A stretch of DNA of 64,000 bases from Rhabdobacter roseus (GTDB lineage Bacteria > Bacteroidota > Bacteroidia > Cytophagales > Spirosomataceae). Positions within the stretch are counted from its first letter, which is position 1. Every line of letters begins with the position of its first letter. Shown piece after piece: positions 52,688 to 60,343 of the stretch. Under the pieces are notes generated by a model. That model searched no databases, was not told where the DNA came from, and saw only the letters and a program-made list of their open reading frames with translations. The DNA lies in NCBI RefSeq assembly GCF_014202275.1, contig NZ_JACHGF010000007.1, positions 124,001 to 188,000 on the forward strand, given 5' to 3'. Both the position numbers and the translations under genes were made by a program.

Positions 52688-54127
52688 GTGAGCAATAATC
52701 CTGAATACGATGCCGTCGTGGTGGGCTCAGGGCCGAATGGCCTGGCCGCCGCCATCACCTTACAGCGAGCGGGGTTGTCGGTGTTGCTTGTCGAGGGCAA
52801 GTCCACGATCGGCGGCGGGCTTCGCTCCGCCGAGCTCACGCTACCGGGCTTCACCCACGATGTATGCTCGGCCATTCACCCATTGGCCATTGGCTCCCCT
52901 TTTTTTCAAACCCTGCCTTTGGCCCAGCACGGCCTCACCTACCTGCACACGACCCTGGCCGCGGCTCATCCGTTTGACGACGGAAAAGCGGCTCGTTTGG
53001 AAAAGTCGCTGGACGCTACGGCTTCAAAACTAGGTACCGACGAAGCCGCCTACCTCCGGCTGATGACCCCACTCCTGCAAGACTGGCCCCTGCTTGCTCC
53101 CGAGCTACTGGGCCCACTCCGCCTTCCCAAGTCCCCTGTCAAATCGCTGCGCTTTGGACTGAACGCCTTGCTGCCAGCCACTTGGCTGGCCAGCCGCTTT
53201 CGGGCGCGCGACGCGCGCGGCCTGTGGGCCGGTATGGCGGCGCATTCCATCCAGCCCTTATCCAATCTTACCACGTCGGCCATCGGCCTGGTACTTATGG
53301 CTGCCGCTCACCTGCGAGGCTGGCCCATCCCGCGGGGAGGTTCCCAGTCGATTGCCCACGCGCTCGCTTCGTATTTCACCTCCCTGGGCGGCAGCATTCA
53401 GACTAATTTTTACGTCAAGTCACTGGCACAACTACCAGCCTCCAAAGCCGTACTTTTTGACGTAACGCCCCGCCAGTTGCTCCAAATCGCTGGGCATACT
53501 TTCTCCCCACTTTACCAATGGCAGTTGGAAAAGTACCGGTACGGCATGGGCGTTTTTAAGGTCGACTGGGCTCTGGATGGCCCCATCCCTTTTACCGCTC
53601 TTAGCTGCCAACAGGCCGGAACGGTTCATCTTGGGGGTACTTTGGAAGAAATTACCGCCTCGGAAGCTCATACTTCCCAGGGTAAGCATCCCGAGAAGCC
53701 TTTTGTGTTATTAGCCCAACAAAGCCTTTTCGATCCTACTCGAGCTCCTACGGGCAAGCATACGGCCTGGGCTTACTGCCATGTGCCCAACGGCTCGCGG
53801 GTGGATATGACCAATGCCATCGAGCGGCAGGTGGAGCGCTTTGCGCCCGGCTTTCGGGATCGAATCTTGGCGCGTCATACCATGAATACCCAGCAAATGG
53901 AAAGTTACAATCCTAACTACATCGGGGGCGACATTAACGGCGGTATACTGGACATTCGGCAGCTATTTACCAGGCCCGCCCTACGGGCTTCTCCGTATCG
54001 CACCAGTACCAGAGGTCTTTACTTATGCTCTTCTTCAACTCCTCCAGGTGGCGGAGTGCACGGGATGTGTGGGCACCATGCGGCTCGGCAAGCACTACGG
54101 GATGTATTTAAAATCCCGAGCTTGTAA
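52688..54127 (+). CDS. FAD-dependent oxidoreductase, phytoene desaturase/PYROXD2-like
   Basis: 479 residues with a GTG start. N-terminal Rossmann motif AVVVGSGPNGLAAAITLQRAGLSVLLVEG; C-terminal STPPGGGVHGMCGHHAARQAL, the FAD-contact end shared by crtI-like and PYROXD2-like NAD(P)/FAD proteins. Substrate unknown. It begins 49 bp after the SoxC-type gene and is probably the end of the SusC4 operon. No other carotenoid genes are nearby, so phytoene desaturation is not assumed. Confidence 0.87.
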   Translation: MSNNPEYDAVVVGSGPNGLAAAITLQRAGLSVLLVEGKSTIGGGLRSAELTLPGFTHDVCSAIHPLAIGSPFFQTLPLAQHGLTYLHTTLAAAHPFDDGKAARLEKSLDATASKLGTDEAAYLRLMTPLLQDWPLLAPELLGPLRLPKSPVKSLRFGLNALLPATWLASRFRARDARGLWAGMAAHSIQPLSNLTTSAIGLVLMAAAHLRGWPIPRGGSQSIAHALASYFTSLGGSIQTNFYVKSLAQLPASKAVLFDVTPRQLLQIAGHTFSPLYQWQLEKYRYGMGVFKVDWALDGPIPFTALSCQQAGTVHLGGTLEEITASEAHTSQGKHPEKPFVLLAQQSLFDPTRAPTGKHTAWAYCHVPNGSRVDMTNAIERQVERFAPGFRDRILARHTMNTQQMESYNPNYIGGDINGGILDIRQLFTRPALRASPYRTSTRGLYLCSSSTPPGGGVHGMCGHHAARQALRDVFKIPSL

Positions 54128-54162
54128 GGTAAACGATTGCTTTAAAGCCACCACAAAAAAGT

Positions 54163-54192
54163 TTGCTTGTCGTAGATTCTTTTTTATATTTG
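54163..54192 (+). promoter_or_regulatory. Promoter of the RBBP9-like hydrolase gene
   Basis: TTG at 54163-54165 (within TTTG), 19-nt spacer, TATATTTG at 54185-54192. The roughly 130-nt leader holds an inverted repeat GTAGCT / AGCTAC (54261-54266, 54280-54285). Confidence 0.62.
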
Positions 54193-54327
54193 TTTTTATA
54201 TCCTATAAAATATATAGATTTAGTATTTTAATATGAAAATGAGTATTTGACCTCAGGAAAGTAGCTCTACCTACTTGGTAGCTACGCGGGAAATAGCCAG
54301 CTAAATATTAACAAAAAAAATTGTCCT

Positions 54328-54900
54328 ATGAGCTTTCACTTTCTTACTCTACCGGGCTTGGCCAGCTCGGGGCCTACCCACTGGCAAACCATCTGGGAAC
54401 AGCAACACCCTCACCGCTTCCACCGGATCGAGCAACCCAACTGGGACTGGCCCATCCGGGCAGAGTGGGTTGAGAGGGTACAGGATACCATTCAGAAACT
54501 CCAAGAGCCTACGATTCTGGTAGCTCATAGCCTGGGATGCACCACGGTGGTGCACTGGGCTGCTGAGCACTACTCACCCCTGGTACGCGGGGCCCTGTTG
54601 GTGGCACCGGCAGACGTCGAAAAATCACAACGCCTTAGCTTCATCAACAGCTTTGTACCCATTCCCAACGCCAAGCTGTGGTTTCCCAGCATCGTGGTAG
54701 CCAGCACGGACGACCGGTACGTGTCCCTGGAACGAGCCGAACGCTTTGCCGAAAACTGGGGGAGTGAATTCGTAAACATAGGTACCCAGGGGCATATCAA
54801 TGCGCTGTCGGACCTAGCCGACTGGCCCGACGGAAAAGCGCTGCTACGACGGATCGGCTACCTGGCTTCACTCGCTTACCCCGTTAAGCATTTTGATTGA
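54328..54900 (+). CDS. Small alpha/beta hydrolase, RBBP9/YdeN family
   Basis: 190 residues. Opening LTLPGLASSGPTHWQTIWEQ, nucleophile Ser in VAHSLGC, Asp in VASTDDRYV and His in TQGHIN give the full catalytic triad of the RBBP9/YdeN (serine hydrolase) family. Cytoplasmic, no signal. Substrate unknown. It has its own promoter and is followed by the TlpA-like gene after 21 bp. Confidence 0.92.
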   Translation: MSFHFLTLPGLASSGPTHWQTIWEQQHPHRFHRIEQPNWDWPIRAEWVERVQDTIQKLQEPTILVAHSLGCTTVVHWAAEHYSPLVRGALLVAPADVEKSQRLSFINSFVPIPNAKLWFPSIVVASTDDRYVSLERAERFAENWGSEFVNIGTQGHINALSDLADWPDGKALLRRIGYLASLAYPVKHFD

Positions 54901-54921
54901 ACATAAACTACCTAAACTACC

Positions 54922-56187
54922 ATGAAGACCAAAAAATTTCGAATCAGTAGCATCCTCATGCTGCTCTTGGGGGTTGCTTTCAATGCCGTTTCGCAGCCTG
55001 TTTCCACGTTACGTGAAGGTCCCTGGCGAGGCGTTTTTTTACTGAACGACACCGAAGTACCTTTCAATTTTGAAATTAAAAAGGAATCCCACGCTTCCCT
55101 GCGCTTTACCACCCTCAACGCTGGTATTCGCGATGAATTCTGGGCAAGCCTACCCTCCCCAGATTCACTCTTCATTCCTTTGGGTACTTTCGAGGCTGCT
55201 TTGGTTGCCAAAATACAGGCTGATGGCACCTTGCGTGGAAGCTACCAAACGTTGGGTGATGGCCGCAAAAGGGTAATCCCCTTTACGGCCCAACCCGGAA
55301 AGACCCACCGCTTTGAGTTCTCCGGCCCGGAAAGTACCCCGGCTTCCAACCTGAGCGGACGCTGGGTCATTACACTTAAAAACACCGAAAACGCGGCCGA
55401 CCGCGTTGCGGTGTTGGAGCAAAAAGGAAGTCGACTGACGGGGGCTATTCTTTCTATTACGGGTGATAGCCGAGCGCTCGAAGGAAATGTACAAGGCAAT
55501 TCTTTTTTTCTCTCTGGCTTCACGGGCGCTAGCCCGTACTATTTACGGGGCACCATCCTGGACGATAATTCCCTTTCTGGCTCCATCGGAACGGGGCCCA
55601 ATGCTACACCGTTCGAGGGAACTAAGAATGACCAGGCAGCACTACCCGACGCCTATTCCTTAACCTATCTCAAGCCAGGCTATGATCGCCTCGATTTTTC
55701 TTTACCCAACCTGGACGGGCAGCTGGTTTCGCTTCGTGACGAAAAATACCGAGGTAAGGTAGTCGTCATCGAAATTATGGGTACCTGGTGCCCTAACTGT
55801 ATGGACCAAGTCACGTTTCTAGCCCCTTGGTATAAACAAAACAAAGATCGTGGGGTGGAGGTCATTGGGGTGGCCTTCGAAGCCAAAGATGACCTAGAGT
55901 ATGCCCGCTATACGCTGAGCAAGCTAAAAAAGCGCTACGACGTGCAATACGACCTATTATTTGGTGGCAAAGCCGACAAGCAGGTGGCGGCCGAAAAATT
56001 TCCGGCCCTGGATCACGTGCTGGCTTTCCCAACTACCGTCATTATTGGTCGTGACGGTAAGGTACGGCAGATTCACACGGGTTACTCGGGCGAGGCCACC
56101 GGGAACTTTTATACGGCGTTTGTAAAGCACTGGAATGAGCAACTTGACACGTACCTGACAGAGGTTTCTACAACTTCCAGCAAATAA
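54922..56187 (+). CDS. TlpA-like thioredoxin protein, exported
   Basis: 421 residues. Signal peptide (ISSILMLLLGVAFNAVSQ), a long beta-rich N-terminal domain (about 25-250), then a thioredoxin-like domain with WCPNC (in GKVVVIEIMGTWCPNCMDQVTF) and cis-Pro in LAFPTTVIIGRDGKV. TlpA/ResA-type proteins reduce or exchange disulfides in the periplasm, often for cytochrome c maturation. Here it may serve the secreted Cys-rich proteins and cytochrome of the same block (inference). Confidence 0.9.
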   Translation: MKTKKFRISSILMLLLGVAFNAVSQPVSTLREGPWRGVFLLNDTEVPFNFEIKKESHASLRFTTLNAGIRDEFWASLPSPDSLFIPLGTFEAALVAKIQADGTLRGSYQTLGDGRKRVIPFTAQPGKTHRFEFSGPESTPASNLSGRWVITLKNTENAADRVAVLEQKGSRLTGAILSITGDSRALEGNVQGNSFFLSGFTGASPYYLRGTILDDNSLSGSIGTGPNATPFEGTKNDQAALPDAYSLTYLKPGYDRLDFSLPNLDGQLVSLRDEKYRGKVVVIEIMGTWCPNCMDQVTFLAPWYKQNKDRGVEVIGVAFEAKDDLEYARYTLSKLKKRYDVQYDLLFGGKADKQVAAEKFPALDHVLAFPTTVIIGRDGKVRQIHTGYSGEATGNFYTAFVKHWNEQLDTYLTEVSTTSSK

Positions 56188-56211
56188 GTAAAATAGAAAT
56201 GAAAAAAAAGA

Positions 56212-56263
56212 GCGATATAGTCTATAAATATTATAGACTATATCGCCTACTTTTGTACATTTG
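56212..56263 (+). promoter_or_regulatory. 35-bp palindrome and promoter of the sulfite exporter gene
   Basis: Arms GCGATATAGTCTATA (56212-56226) and TATAGACTATATCGC (56232-56246) with a 5-bp centre; the palindrome contains GTCTA-N9-TAGAC (56220-56238), the same operator as at the SusC promoters. Two -7-like boxes follow directly: TACTTTTG (56248-56255) and TACATTTG (56256-56263). No -33 TTG is visible because the palindrome occupies that region, which would suit an activator or strong occlusion. Confidence 0.75.
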
Positions 56264-56301
56264 CCTCCGCAATCAATTTCCCGCCCAATCTTTGCCCGGA
56301 A

Positions 56302-57192
56302 ATGTATAACAAAGTGCTCGCCCTGTTTTCTCCCAACAAGCTTTACTGGTATGGTCTCATCGCCCTAGCCCTTGTGTTGCTGCTAGGTACCGGTATCTTA
56401 ATTTTTACGGGAAAAATACCGGTTGATTTCAGCAGCGCGGAGAAGCTTTTTCAGAGCGACTTCTTCTTTTACCTGCTGGTGGGGCTGGGTGCTCAGTTGG
56501 TGGACGGGACCCTGGGCATGGCCTATGGCGTTACTTCCAATTCCTTTTTACTCTCGCTGGGGGTACCTCCGGCGGTGAGTAGTGCCAGCGTACACGTGGC
56601 CGAGATGTTCACCACCGGCGCTTCGGCGATTTCGCACTTTAGATTTAAAAACATCAATAAAAAGCTCTTCCGAACGCTACTCATTCCTGGTGTGCTGGGC
56701 TCGGTAGCCGGGGCCTACATCCTTTCTGATTTACTGGATGGTGACTTTATCAAACCATTCATTGCCATTTATATGGGCGTGCTGGGCGTGATCATCATTC
56801 GAAAAGCCCTCCTGAAAAACCGTCCCAAGCAAAAAACCAAACGGCTGGGGCTGCTGGCTACCTTTGGCGGCTTCATGGATTCCATCGGCGGCGGGGGCTG
56901 GGGGCCCATCGTTACTTCTACGCTGCTCGGCCAGGGGCGCGATCCTCGCTATACCATTGGCTCGGTGAATGCCGCTGAGTTTGCCATTACCTTTGCCAGC
57001 GGCATCACATTTCTGCTCCTGCAAGGCATCTCCAACGTGCAGGTGGTGCTGGGCCTCATCGTCGGGGGCGTGATGGCCGCTCCCTTCGGAGCGCTGCTCG
57101 TTACCCGCCTCAAACGCCGCCCTCTGATGCTCATCGTGGGTACTTTGGTGATTATCCTGAGCATCCGGACGGTCGTGGTCAGTTTCTTTTAG
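56302..57192 (+). CDS. TauE/SafE-family (TSUP) sulfite/organosulfonate exporter
   Basis: 296 residues, about eight membrane helices. Family repeats are visible as LVGLGAQLVDGTLGMAYGVTSNSFLLSLGVPPAVSSASVHVAEMFTTGASAISHF and the second half LLATFGGFMDSIGGGGWGPIVTSTLL. TSUP proteins carry sulfite, sulfoacetate, sulfolactate and related anions through the inner membrane. It is a single gene between the palindromic operator and a terminator. It would remove sulfite released by the SsuD-like enzyme, or pass it to the periplasmic SoxC-type enzyme. Confidence 0.92.
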   Translation: MYNKVLALFSPNKLYWYGLIALALVLLLGTGILIFTGKIPVDFSSAEKLFQSDFFFYLLVGLGAQLVDGTLGMAYGVTSNSFLLSLGVPPAVSSASVHVAEMFTTGASAISHFRFKNINKKLFRTLLIPGVLGSVAGAYILSDLLDGDFIKPFIAIYMGVLGVIIIRKALLKNRPKQKTKRLGLLATFGGFMDSIGGGGWGPIVTSTLLGQGRDPRYTIGSVNAAEFAITFASGITFLLLQGISNVQVVLGLIVGGVMAAPFGALLVTRLKRRPLMLIVGTLVIILSIRTVVVSFF

Positions 57193-57280
57193 GCCTTTCC
57201 GCAACGGTGATAAGGTACCTTGGGGTACTTACGTTTTCCAGGAGCGTAGCCACAAGCACTACAAGACAAACCATCCTTAG

Positions 57281-57321
57281 CCCGAAAAGCGACTCTTTCG
57301 AAGATCGCCTTTCGGGTTTTT
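57281..57321 (+). terminator. Terminator of the TSUP exporter gene
   Basis: CCCGAAA-a-GCGA / TCGC-c-TTTCGGG (57281-57292, 57305-57316) followed by TTTTT. Confidence 0.85.
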
Positions 57322-57333
57322 AACTATCTGCCC

Positions 57334-57372
57334 AATAGCCAAGTACCTACCCAGGCAGGGTACTTGGCTATT
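57334..57372 (+). repeat. Perfect 14-bp inverted repeat made of GTAC octamers
   Basis: AATAGCCAAGTACC (57334-57347) and its complement (57359-57372) with an 11-nt loop. Each arm holds an RRGTACYY-type core. No T tract, so not an ordinary terminator; it overlaps the -33 region of the next promoter. Confidence 0.85.
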
Positions 57373-57413
57373 GCGAAAAAGAATAAGGTACTTTGACTCA
57401 AAAACCAAGAGTC
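57364..57413 (+). promoter_or_regulatory. Putative promoter with GACTC-N9-GAGTC inverted repeat
   Basis: TTG (57364-57366), GTACTTTG (57388-57395), then GACTC (57395-57399) - N9 - GAGTC (57409-57413). The inverted repeat starts on the last G of the -7 box with a 9-nt spacer, the same geometry as the GTCTA-N9-TAGAC sites but with different arms. Confidence 0.5.
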
Positions 57414-57514
57414 GGAAAAGTGGAGTTTCGTTAAAATTTCTTAATGGCTTGGTGGTTTTGCGTAAGGTACCTTCCTTTATGAGGCAGAGAAAAAACCACG
57501 AAACCAACGGCAGC

Positions 57515-57865
57515 ATGAAAAAGCATTGGATGATGATCGGACTAGGCCTGGGAAGCCTGTACGCCACGGCCCAGGAGGTACCTCCATCAGAAAAAGTACC
57601 CCTACCAAACCAGGAATATACCTGTAAGGAGGTCCATATTAACACAAGTACCCACCAAACAACTTTGCTGGGAAACGTCGATTTTAAAACCGACTTCTTG
57701 GAAATCAAGAACGCCGATACGCTCATTTATGACCAAAAGACTCACGGAATCGTGGCGCTTGGATTGAAGCAATTCAGCTTTTCGGGCGCAGTGTACTTAG
57801 CCAAGGATGCTACGCACCAACGGCTACGCTACAAACTTGGCGATACCACCGCGTATCTGGATTAG
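57515..57865 (+). CDS. Small secreted protein, LptA/OstA-like repeat pattern
   Basis: 116 residues from ATG 57515 with a signal peptide (MIGLGLGSLYATAQ). The mature part NTSTHQTTLLGNVDFKTDFLEIKNADTLIYDQKT resembles the beta-strand repeat of OstA/LptA-like proteins and small proteins found near BlaR1-type genes in Bacteroidota. An upstream in-frame ATG at 57371 would make a basic extension across the promoter region and is rejected. Function unknown. Confidence 0.65.
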   Translation: MKKHWMMIGLGLGSLYATAQEVPPSEKVPLPNQEYTCKEVHINTSTHQTTLLGNVDFKTDFLEIKNADTLIYDQKTHGIVALGLKQFSFSGAVYLAKDATHQRLRYKLGDTTAYLD

Positions 57866-57926
57866 TCCGCTGAGGTAAGGGACAAGTTCGGGCCTGTGCT
57901 TTTCAAATCTTCGTAATCCTGAAACG

Positions 57927-58361
57927 ATGAACACCTTGTATTTTCAGTACCGAAAGAAAGTAGCCATCACGATGCTGATTATGATCGTGTCCTATTTTTT
58001 TACCTGCTACTACGATACCAAATGGAACCTACCAATAGTACTTTGGGCTTTACTATGTTTTTTTGGCGATACTTTTAGTAACCGTATTACGTGCTTCTTT
58101 ATCCTGGCGAGCTGGGCTAGCCTTTGGCCTCTGGTCATTTGGTACGATAGAAAAATCAAGTGGTTTTTCCTGGCGGCTACGGTGATGCTTTGGTGGGAAA
58201 TAATACGAGCTCTACCATTTAATTTACAACGGCCGCTCGATCACCATACGCTGTGGTTTTGGGTACCTGGCAACATTTTCGCGGCATCCTTTGCGTACTT
58301 GTTCTACCTCTATTTTATTGTAAAAGCCCCAAAGTGGATCTCTGAAAGTACCCCCGAGTAG
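57927..58361 (+). CDS. Small integral membrane protein, unknown function
   Basis: 144 residues with about four hydrophobic helices (VAITMLIMIVSYFFTCYY; LWALLCFFGDTFSN; FFILASWASLWPLVIWY; FAASFAYLFYLYFIV). Aromatic-rich; no family recognised. It converges on uvrC with 16 bp between the stop codons. Confidence 0.65.
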   Translation: MNTLYFQYRKKVAITMLIMIVSYFFTCYYDTKWNLPIVLWALLCFFGDTFSNRITCFFILASWASLWPLVIWYDRKIKWFFLAATVMLWWEIIRALPFNLQRPLDHHTLWFWVPGNIFAASFAYLFYLYFIVKAPKWISESTPE

Positions 58362-58377
58362 CCTGTGCAAGTACCCC

Positions 58378-60192
58378 CTACTCCCCCGCCATCGTTTCGA
58401 AGTACTTCTTGACCTTCAGGGCGCGGTCCTGGCCTACGACTTCGGCCAGCTGCTCGGGGGTACTTTCGCGGATGGCGCGCAGCGAGCGGAAGTGCTTCAG
58501 GAGCTTGGCGGCGGTTTTCTTGCCAATACCCTCCACGTTTTCGAGCTCGCTCACGAGGCTGGTGCGGCTGCGCTTGTCGCGGTGGTAGGTAATGGCGAAG
58601 CGGTGGGCTTCGTCGCGGATTTGCTGAATGAGCTTCAGCGACTCGGATTTTTTGTCGATGTAGAGCGGCAGGGTATCTTCCGGAAAGTAGATCTCCTCCA
58701 GCCGCTTGGCAATGCCGATGATGGGTACCTGGCCGTAGAGCCCCAGCTCTTTCAGGGCCTCACACGAGGAGCTGAGCTGCCCCTTGCCGCCGTCGATCAC
58801 GATGAGGTCGGGCAGGGCGTCGCCCTCGGTAAGTACCCGGCTGTAGCGGCGGCCTACTACCTCCTTCATGCTGGCGAAGTCGTTGGCTCCCACCACGGTT
58901 TTGATGGTGAAGTGGCGGTAGTCCTTTTTAGATGGCCTGCCCTCCTTGAAACACACCATGGCCGCCACGGGGTTGGTACCCTGGATATTAGAGTTATCAA
59001 AGCACTCGATGTGCCGGGGTAGGGCCTTAAGTTGCAGGTCGGTTTTGAGCTTAATCAATACCCGGTCTTTGCGGCTGGCGTTGGCGGTATTTTCCAGGGC
59101 TTTGCGCTCGGCTTTTTCGTGCCGGAAGTACATGACATTTTTCATCGACATATCCAGCAGCTTTTTCTTATCACCAATCTGCGGGATCGTCACCTCCATT
59201 TTCAGCTCCAGGTTAGGCTTAATGTTGGAAATCAATTCCTTGGATTCGCCGCCGTAGGTAGCGCGCATTTCCACCAGCAGCATGGCCAGCAGCTCTTCGT
59301 CGCTTTCGTCCAGCTTTTTCTTGATGTCAAAAGTCTGGGTTGCCACTACGTAGCCGTTGGTCACTTTCATGTAGTTGAGGTAGGCGGCCTCCTCATCCGA
59401 CACGATGGTAAGTACGTCCACATCGCCCACGCGCGGGCTCACCACCGTGGCCTTGTTCTGGAAGTTATCCAGCAGCTCGAGCTTGCCCTTCCACTGGTGG
59501 GCTTCTTCAAAAGCCATGCGCTCGGCAGCTTCCAGCATTTTCTTTTTAAAGTACCCCTGCGGCAGCGATAGGTTTCCCTTCAGGATATGATGTACCTGCT
59601 CGATCTCGGCATTGTAGTCTTCCTCCGCTACGCGGGCCTCGCAGGGGCCTTTGCAGTTGCCAATATGAAACTCCAGGCACACCTTATACTTGCCTGAGGC
59701 TACGTTTTCTTCCGACAGGTTGAGGTGGCACGACCGGATCGTGTACAGCGCCCGGAACATGTCCAGCAGGGCGTACATGGCGCGCAGGTTGGCAAAAGGC
59801 CCATAGTAGGTACCTACCTTGCGGTCGACGCGCCGGGTGGTGATCACGCGCGGAAAGCGCTCAAACGTAATGCAGATGAAGGGGTAGGTTTTGTCGTCGC
59901 GCAGGAGGATATTAAAGCGCGGCTGAAAGCGCTTGATGAGCTGGTTTTCCAACAGCAGGGCGTCCCACTCGGTAGGTACGATGGTAAACTCCAGGCGGCG
60001 AATCTGGCTCACCAGCCGCTTGGTCTTGCGGTCGTGCTGGTTGGACTTCACAAAGTAGCTCCCTACCCGGTTGCGGAGGTCTTTGGCCTTGCCCACGTAA
60101 ATGACTTCGTCGTGCTCGTCGAAGTAGCGGTACACGCCCGGCTCGTGGGGTACTTTGGAAAGCTCTAATTTAGAATCGAAAGAATTGGCCAT
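58378..60192 (-). CDS. uvrC: Excinuclease ABC subunit C
   Basis: 604 residues, full length. N-terminal GIY-YIG nuclease (EPGVYRYFDEHDEVIYVGKAKDLRNRVGSYF), CxxC-type segment (CLEFHIGNCKGPCEA), UVR-like region, UvrC RNase-H-fold nuclease (ECFDNSNIQGTNPVAAMVCF ... DLIVIDGGKGQL) and C-terminal helix-hairpin-helix (LENVEGIGKKTAAKLLKHF). It makes the two incisions in nucleotide excision repair with UvrAB. It may share transcription with the gene upstream (PBP) but a terminator lies between them. Confidence 0.97.
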   Translation of the reverse strand: MANSFDSKLELSKVPHEPGVYRYFDEHDEVIYVGKAKDLRNRVGSYFVKSNQHDRKTKRLVSQIRRLEFTIVPTEWDALLLENQLIKRFQPRFNILLRDDKTYPFICITFERFPRVITTRRVDRKVGTYYGPFANLRAMYALLDMFRALYTIRSCHLNLSEENVASGKYKVCLEFHIGNCKGPCEARVAEEDYNAEIEQVHHILKGNLSLPQGYFKKKMLEAAERMAFEEAHQWKGKLELLDNFQNKATVVSPRVGDVDVLTIVSDEEAAYLNYMKVTNGYVVATQTFDIKKKLDESDEELLAMLLVEMRATYGGESKELISNIKPNLELKMEVTIPQIGDKKKLLDMSMKNVMYFRHEKAERKALENTANASRKDRVLIKLKTDLQLKALPRHIECFDNSNIQGTNPVAAMVCFKEGRPSKKDYRHFTIKTVVGANDFASMKEVVGRRYSRVLTEGDALPDLIVIDGGKGQLSSSCEALKELGLYGQVPIIGIAKRLEEIYFPEDTLPLYIDKKSESLKLIQQIRDEAHRFAITYHRDKRSRTSLVSELENVEGIGKKTAAKLLKHFRSLRAIRESTPEQLAEVVGQDRALKVKKYFETMAGE

Positions 60193-60280
60193 GCGCCCTG
60201 GTCTGATCGTTGCTTAGTAGGTGTCAATCGGTTTATAAAAACAACCGTACCCGCCGAAAAGTTGCCGACGGATACAGCCC

Positions 60281-60321
60281 AAAAAGCGGTACTGCTCGCC
60301 AGGGGCGAGAGGCAGTACCGC
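60281..60321 (-). terminator. Terminator of the penicillin-binding protein gene
   Basis: On the minus strand GCGGTACTGC (60321-60312) pairs with GCAGTACCGC (60295-60286), followed by TTTTT (60285-60281). The arms carry the GGTAC core typical of this genome. Confidence 0.82.
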
Positions 60322-60343
60322 CAAAAAAAGTCGGCTATTTTCG

